Below, piece after piece: positions 61,142 through 64,000 of a stretch of 64,000 nucleotides of DNA; within the stretch, counting starts at the first letter, position 1, and every line of letters begins with the position of its first letter. The notes under the pieces are model-generated. The model ran no database searches, was not told the DNA's origin, and saw only the letters and a list, made by a program, of their open reading frames with translations. The stretch comes from Candidatus Ribeiella danica (GTDB lineage: Bacteria; Chloroflexota; Chloroflexia; Chloroflexales; Roseiflexaceae): assembly GCA_016717335.1 (NCBI GenBank), contig JADKFS010000013.1, positions 1 to 64,000 on the forward strand, written 5' to 3'. Made by a program: the position numbers and the translations under genes.

Positions 61142-62040
61142 TAGCGCGTCGTCTGCGTGCCGCCCACGCTGCGCTGCTGCATATCCTGCTGGCCGGACGC
61201 GCCCTGCTGGCCCGACATACCGTGCTGCTCCTGCGTCACGCGCAGCTCGTTCCGCACGTCGCGCACGCCCGAGATCGACTCGGCCGCGTCCTCGGCCATC
61301 CGCTTGGCCTGCCGGTTGTCGACCGCGCCGCGCAGCGTGACCTCGCCATCGCTCACGTCGATCTCGATATTGCTGGCGTCGAGCTGGCCGTGCTGGGTCA
61401 GGCGCTCGCACACGTCCTCTTTGATGCGGTCATCGGCGCGCTGGTAGCCGCGCGGGCCTCGCCCCGTGAACGGGCCGGAGATCAGCCAGTACTCGGTGTA
61501 CGTCCACGAGACCGGGCTGCTGGGGTAGGTGCTCGTGCGCCCGCGGCCGCTCTCGTAGTCGCGCTCGTACGAGCCGCCGCTCCAGCGATCCTGGTCGTAG
61601 TCGCGGCCGAAGCTGCCCTGCGAGCCCATGCGGCCTCGGTCACGGCCATAATCGTCGTCGCGCCCGTACATATCCTGCCTGCCCGCGCGCCAGCGCTCGC
61701 TGTCGTAGCCGTACTCGCGGCCGTAGCCGCGGCTCGATCGGCCGCGGTCGTAGCCGTAATCGCTATCGTACGGGTTCTGCATCGTGGATCTCCGCTGTGC
61801 GTCCATCGAAGCGTCTTGCCAGCCCTGGCCCTCCGGCCAGCGCCGGCCGCTCGGGCGCGAAAAGCGCTCCCGCTCGTAGGGCATCTCGTGCACCGATGGG
61901 TCGCGGAACTCCGGCAGGGCCGACTCGCCACGCTCCCAGCCGTAGTCTTCGTAGGGGCCGCGTCGGCCGTAGTGCCAGGGGACCTGCCTGGCCCAGTCCT
62001 GGCCCTCGCGCTCGCGGTCCATGCGCTCGCGGTCTGTCAT
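61141..62040 (-). CDS. BON-domain protein with Tyr/Arg/Gly-rich N-terminus
   Basis: 299 residues from ATG 62040 (MTDRERMDREREGQDWARQ) with GGGAGG upstream. Residues 1-190 are low-complexity, rich in Tyr, Arg, Gly and Asp (YGYDRGRSSRGYGREYGYD). The BON domain follows (RIKEDVCERLTQHGQLDASNIEIDVSDGEVTLRGAVDNRQAKRMAEDAAESISGVRDVRNEL), then a Gln-rich tail. BON domains bind lipids or surfaces in stress proteins. No signal peptide seen. Confidence 0.88.
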   Translation of the reverse strand: MTDRERMDREREGQDWARQVPWHYGRRGPYEDYGWERGESALPEFRDPSVHEMPYERERFSRPSGRRWPEGQGWQDASMDAQRRSTMQNPYDSDYGYDRGRSSRGYGREYGYDSERWRAGRQDMYGRDDDYGRDRGRMGSQGSFGRDYDQDRWSGGSYERDYESGRGRTSTYPSSPVSWTYTEYWLISGPFTGRGPRGYQRADDRIKEDVCERLTQHGQLDASNIEIDVSDGEVTLRGAVDNRQAKRMAEDAAESISGVRDVRNELRVTQEQHGMSGQQGASGQQDMQQRSVGGTQTTR

Positions 62041-62409
62041 CGTTGACCTCCCTTCTCGTGTGCTGAACTTCTGGCGAACGATCGCACTCACCACGATAAA
62101 TCGCAGCACTAATCGTGCCTTCGGTGGCGTTCTCGCCCCCGCCCATGGCAGGGGGTGCGCCGGCCCCCGGCAGCGTCGGGAAGGGCAAGGGCGGCAGCCG
62201 GACCCGCCAGATGAGCGGTGGCGGACTGCGCGGGCGCTCGGCAAAAAGGCCGTTGACGGTCGCCTGCGGATCGGCTAGAGTAGGCCTGACAGACTCGCGC
62301 GCACGAAAACACGGCCCGGTTGGTAGTCCGGGCGCGCCGCCGGCCGCGGCGTCAGTATCCTTCCTCTCGGGATGTCCAGTGCGCGTCCAGGGCTGAAAGA
62401 GAGGACGCC

Positions 62410-62829
62410 GTGACGACGATCAGACTGACCGTCTTTTTCGAGGACCCCTTCTGGGTCGGGGTGGTGGAGCGACACGAGGGCGAGACCTTACAGGCGACAC
62501 GACAGGTTTTTGGGGCCGAGCCGGCCCCGACCGAGCTGCTCGACTTCGTGCTGCGCCGGCTCGACCGCCTGCTTGAGCGGCCCGCGCCGGCCGTGGCGGC
62601 TGGCCAGCCGGCTGAGCGCCGGGCCAACCCCAAGCGCGCCGCACGCGAGGCCGCGCGCGACCTCGCTCGGCGCGGCGGCACAAGCCAGGCTCACGAGGCG
62701 CTGCGCCTGCAGATCGAGCAGAGCAAGCAGGTTCACCGGCAGCAGAGCCGCGCCGAGCGCGAGGCGATCGAGACGCGCAAGTGGGAGCTGAAGCTTGAGA
62801 AGGCCAAGGCGCGCCACCGCGGCAAGTGA
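62410..62829 (+). CDS. YjdF-family protein (DUF2992)
   Basis: 139 residues from GTG 62410 (TTIRLTVFFEDPFWVGVVERHEG). FVLRRLD and the basic tail KRAAREAARDLARRGGTSQAHEALRLQIEQSKQVHRQQSRAEREAIETRKWELKLEKAKARHRGK match YjdF proteins, which in Firmicutes are controlled by an azaaromatic-sensing riboswitch. I see no such leader here. AGAGAGGA lies upstream. Confidence 0.85.
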   Translation: MTTIRLTVFFEDPFWVGVVERHEGETLQATRQVFGAEPAPTELLDFVLRRLDRLLERPAPAVAAGQPAERRANPKRAAREAARDLARRGGTSQAHEALRLQIEQSKQVHRQQSRAEREAIETRKWELKLEKAKARHRGK

Positions 62830-62867
62830 GCAGCCCTATTACACTTCAGCGAAAGCTCCTCCCCGGT

Positions 62868-62940
62868 TGATCGACGATAGACGATGGACGATAGACGATG
62901 CTCGCGCTTCTATCGTCCATCGTCCATCGTTTATCATCTG
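62868..62940 (+). repeat. 7-base repeats in an inverted pair
   Basis: GACGATAGACGATGGACGAT followed after a short spacer by the inverse words TCGTCCATCGTCCATCGTTT; forms a long hairpin between two convergent genes. Confidence 0.8.
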
Positions 62941-62980
62941 GGGAACACCCATTTCAGATTTCAGGCAAGCTGTAGCAGGC

Positions 62981-64000
62981 TCACTCGTTCGGCCGGCTCG
63001 CCAGCGTGACCTCGACGCGCTGCACCTGCCCGTCGCGCACCAGCGTCAGCGCGACCGTCTGGCCGACCTCGGTCTTCAGCTCGAGATAGCTCACCAGCTC
63101 GTCGCCGCTGAGCAGCCGCTGATCTTCGATCGCGGTAATAATATCGCCATCGTAGAGCAGCGGCAGGCCGCCATAATCGCCGCGGGTCGTGCCCGCGCGC
63201 AGGCCCGCGCTCTTGGCCGGGCTGTCGTTCTGCACGGCCGTGATCAGCACGCCCTGCTGCGCCGCCAGGCCAAAGTGCCGCGCCAGCAGCGGGTCGACAT
63301 CGCGCATGCCCACGCCGAGCCAGGGGTGCTGGTAGCGCCCATCGCGGATCAGCGCCGGCACGACCCGCGCCACCATGCTCGACGGCACCGCGTAGCCGAC
63401 CCCCTCGAACCTGCCGGTGTCGGTGCGGATGGCGGTGTTGACGCCGATCACCTCGCCGCGAATATTCAGCAGCGGCCCGCCCGAGCTGCCGGGGTTGATC
63501 GCCGCGTCGGTCTGGATGATATTCGTGATCGGAAAGCGCCCGGTGCCCTGGGCGCTCTGCGGCCCGCTCAGGCTGCGGCCAAGCCCGCTGACCACGCCAA
63601 CCGTCAGGGTGTTGCGCTCGCCGAACGGGTTACCGATCGCGATCGCGGTCTGCCCGACCACAACCTGGGTCGAGTCGGCCAGGATCAGCGGCGCCGCGCC
63701 GGCCGGCAGCTCGCGCACCTTCAGCACCGCCAGGTCGCTGCCGTCGTCCCGCCCCACCAGCCTGGCCTCGGCCGCCGACCCGTCGGAGTAGCGCACCTGA
63801 AAGCCGGTCGCCCCGTCGACGACGTGGTTGTTGGTCACGATCCGCCCCTGGTCGTCGTACAGAAACCCGGAGCCCTGGGCGAGCGGGATATCCTGATCGG
63901 CGGACGGCGCGCCCTCGACCGGAGGGTGGCCTCCCACCACCTCAATGCTGACGACCGCCGGATTCACGCGGCGGTACAGCTCGACCAGCACGCTCTGCTG
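62981..64000 (-). CDS. HtrA/DegP-type serine protease, N-terminus outside the window
   Basis: About 339 residues are visible; the frame is open to the right edge. VTNNHVVDGA (His), GSDLAVLKV (Asp) and NPGSSGGPLLN (Ser) form the trypsin-type triad. A single PDZ domain follows (WLGVGMRDVDPLLARHFGLAAQQGVLITAVQNDSPAKSAGLRAGTTRGDYGG…GDIITAIEDQRLLSGDELVSYL). A membrane anchor or signal peptide would be expected further out. It degrades misfolded envelope proteins in relatives. Confidence 0.95.
   Translation of the reverse strand, partial: QQSVLVELYRRVNPAVVSIEVVGGHPPVEGAPSADQDIPLAQGSGFLYDDQGRIVTNNHVVDGATGFQVRYSDGSAAEARLVGRDDGSDLAVLKVRELPAGAAPLILADSTQVVVGQTAIAIGNPFGERNTLTVGVVSGLGRSLSGPQSAQGTGRFPITNIIQTDAAINPGSSGGPLLNIRGEVIGVNTAIRTDTGRFEGVGYAVPSSMVARVVPALIRDGRYQHPWLGVGMRDVDPLLARHFGLAAQQGVLITAVQNDSPAKSAGLRAGTTRGDYGGLPLLYDGDIITAIEDQRLLSGDELVSYLELKTEVGQTVALTLVRDGQVQRVEVTLASRPNE

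Noticed and set aside
62280..62409. A yjdF riboswitch before the YjdF homologue
   Set aside because: The leader is short and I cannot see the conserved motif; a covariance search would be needed.

Overview
The window looks like a piece of a Chloroflexota chromosome, probably a filamentous Roseiflexus/Kouleothrix-type organism. This is inferred from the mix of Uma2-type nucleases, GT9 and GT4 glycosyltransferases with HldE/GmhB, a CdaR-type regulator, a YjdF homologue and many insertion sequences; no rRNA or marker gene confirms it. It has two very different halves.

Bases 1 to about 39.4 kb are an integron cassette array. About 30 copies or remnants of one kind of site start with RYYYAAC (mostly GCCCAAC), end with GTTRRRY (mostly GTTGGGC) and have inner arms that pair imperfectly with unpaired extra bases. 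These are attC sites. Nearly all point the same way and separate short forward gene units. The units hold some ten toxin-antitoxin pairs (MazEF, BrnT types, MNT-HEPN, RelE/Phd, Phd/PIN, RHH/MazF), three Uma2 copies, a DinB-like protein, a methyltransferase, an HNH-like plus zinc-ribbon pair, a PLD-nuclease/helicase, and at the far right end resistance-like enzymes (FAD monooxygenase, GNAT, three VOC proteins, a DHFR-like protein). No integron integrase gene is in the window; from the cassette orientation attI/intI should lie to the left of base 1, or be absent (a CALIN). One whole cassette (5079-5866) sits backwards inside a Uma2 gene, with breakpoints exactly where integron recombination cuts: a fossil of integrase action at a non-attC site. 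Two cassettes occur twice.

The array is loaded with insertion sequences (IS5 type x3, ISAs1, IS110 x2, IS21, IS701, IS66, an IS701-derived MITE). Both IS110 elements lie inside attC sites. Many genes in this half carry single-base frameshifts, whereas the other half has almost none.

From about 40.8 kb to the end the sequence is GC-rich ordinary chromosome. It holds a membrane STAS protein; a tetracycline-resistance-type ribosomal protection protein with a leader peptide and three terminator-like hairpins in its leader; a divergent MerR/thioredoxin pair; a truncated patatin; a sugar nucleotidyltransferase; a CdaR-type regulator; and a minus-strand heptose/glycan cluster (gmhB, three GT9, two GT4, an SDR, hldE). 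After these come a hydrolase, a phosphoribosyltransferase, a BON-domain protein, a YjdF homologue and an HtrA protease running off the right edge. This half carries two families of unexplained repeats: arrays of 7-8 base tandem repeats of many different words (STRR-like), some inside coding sequence, and long near-perfect palindromic intergenic modules.
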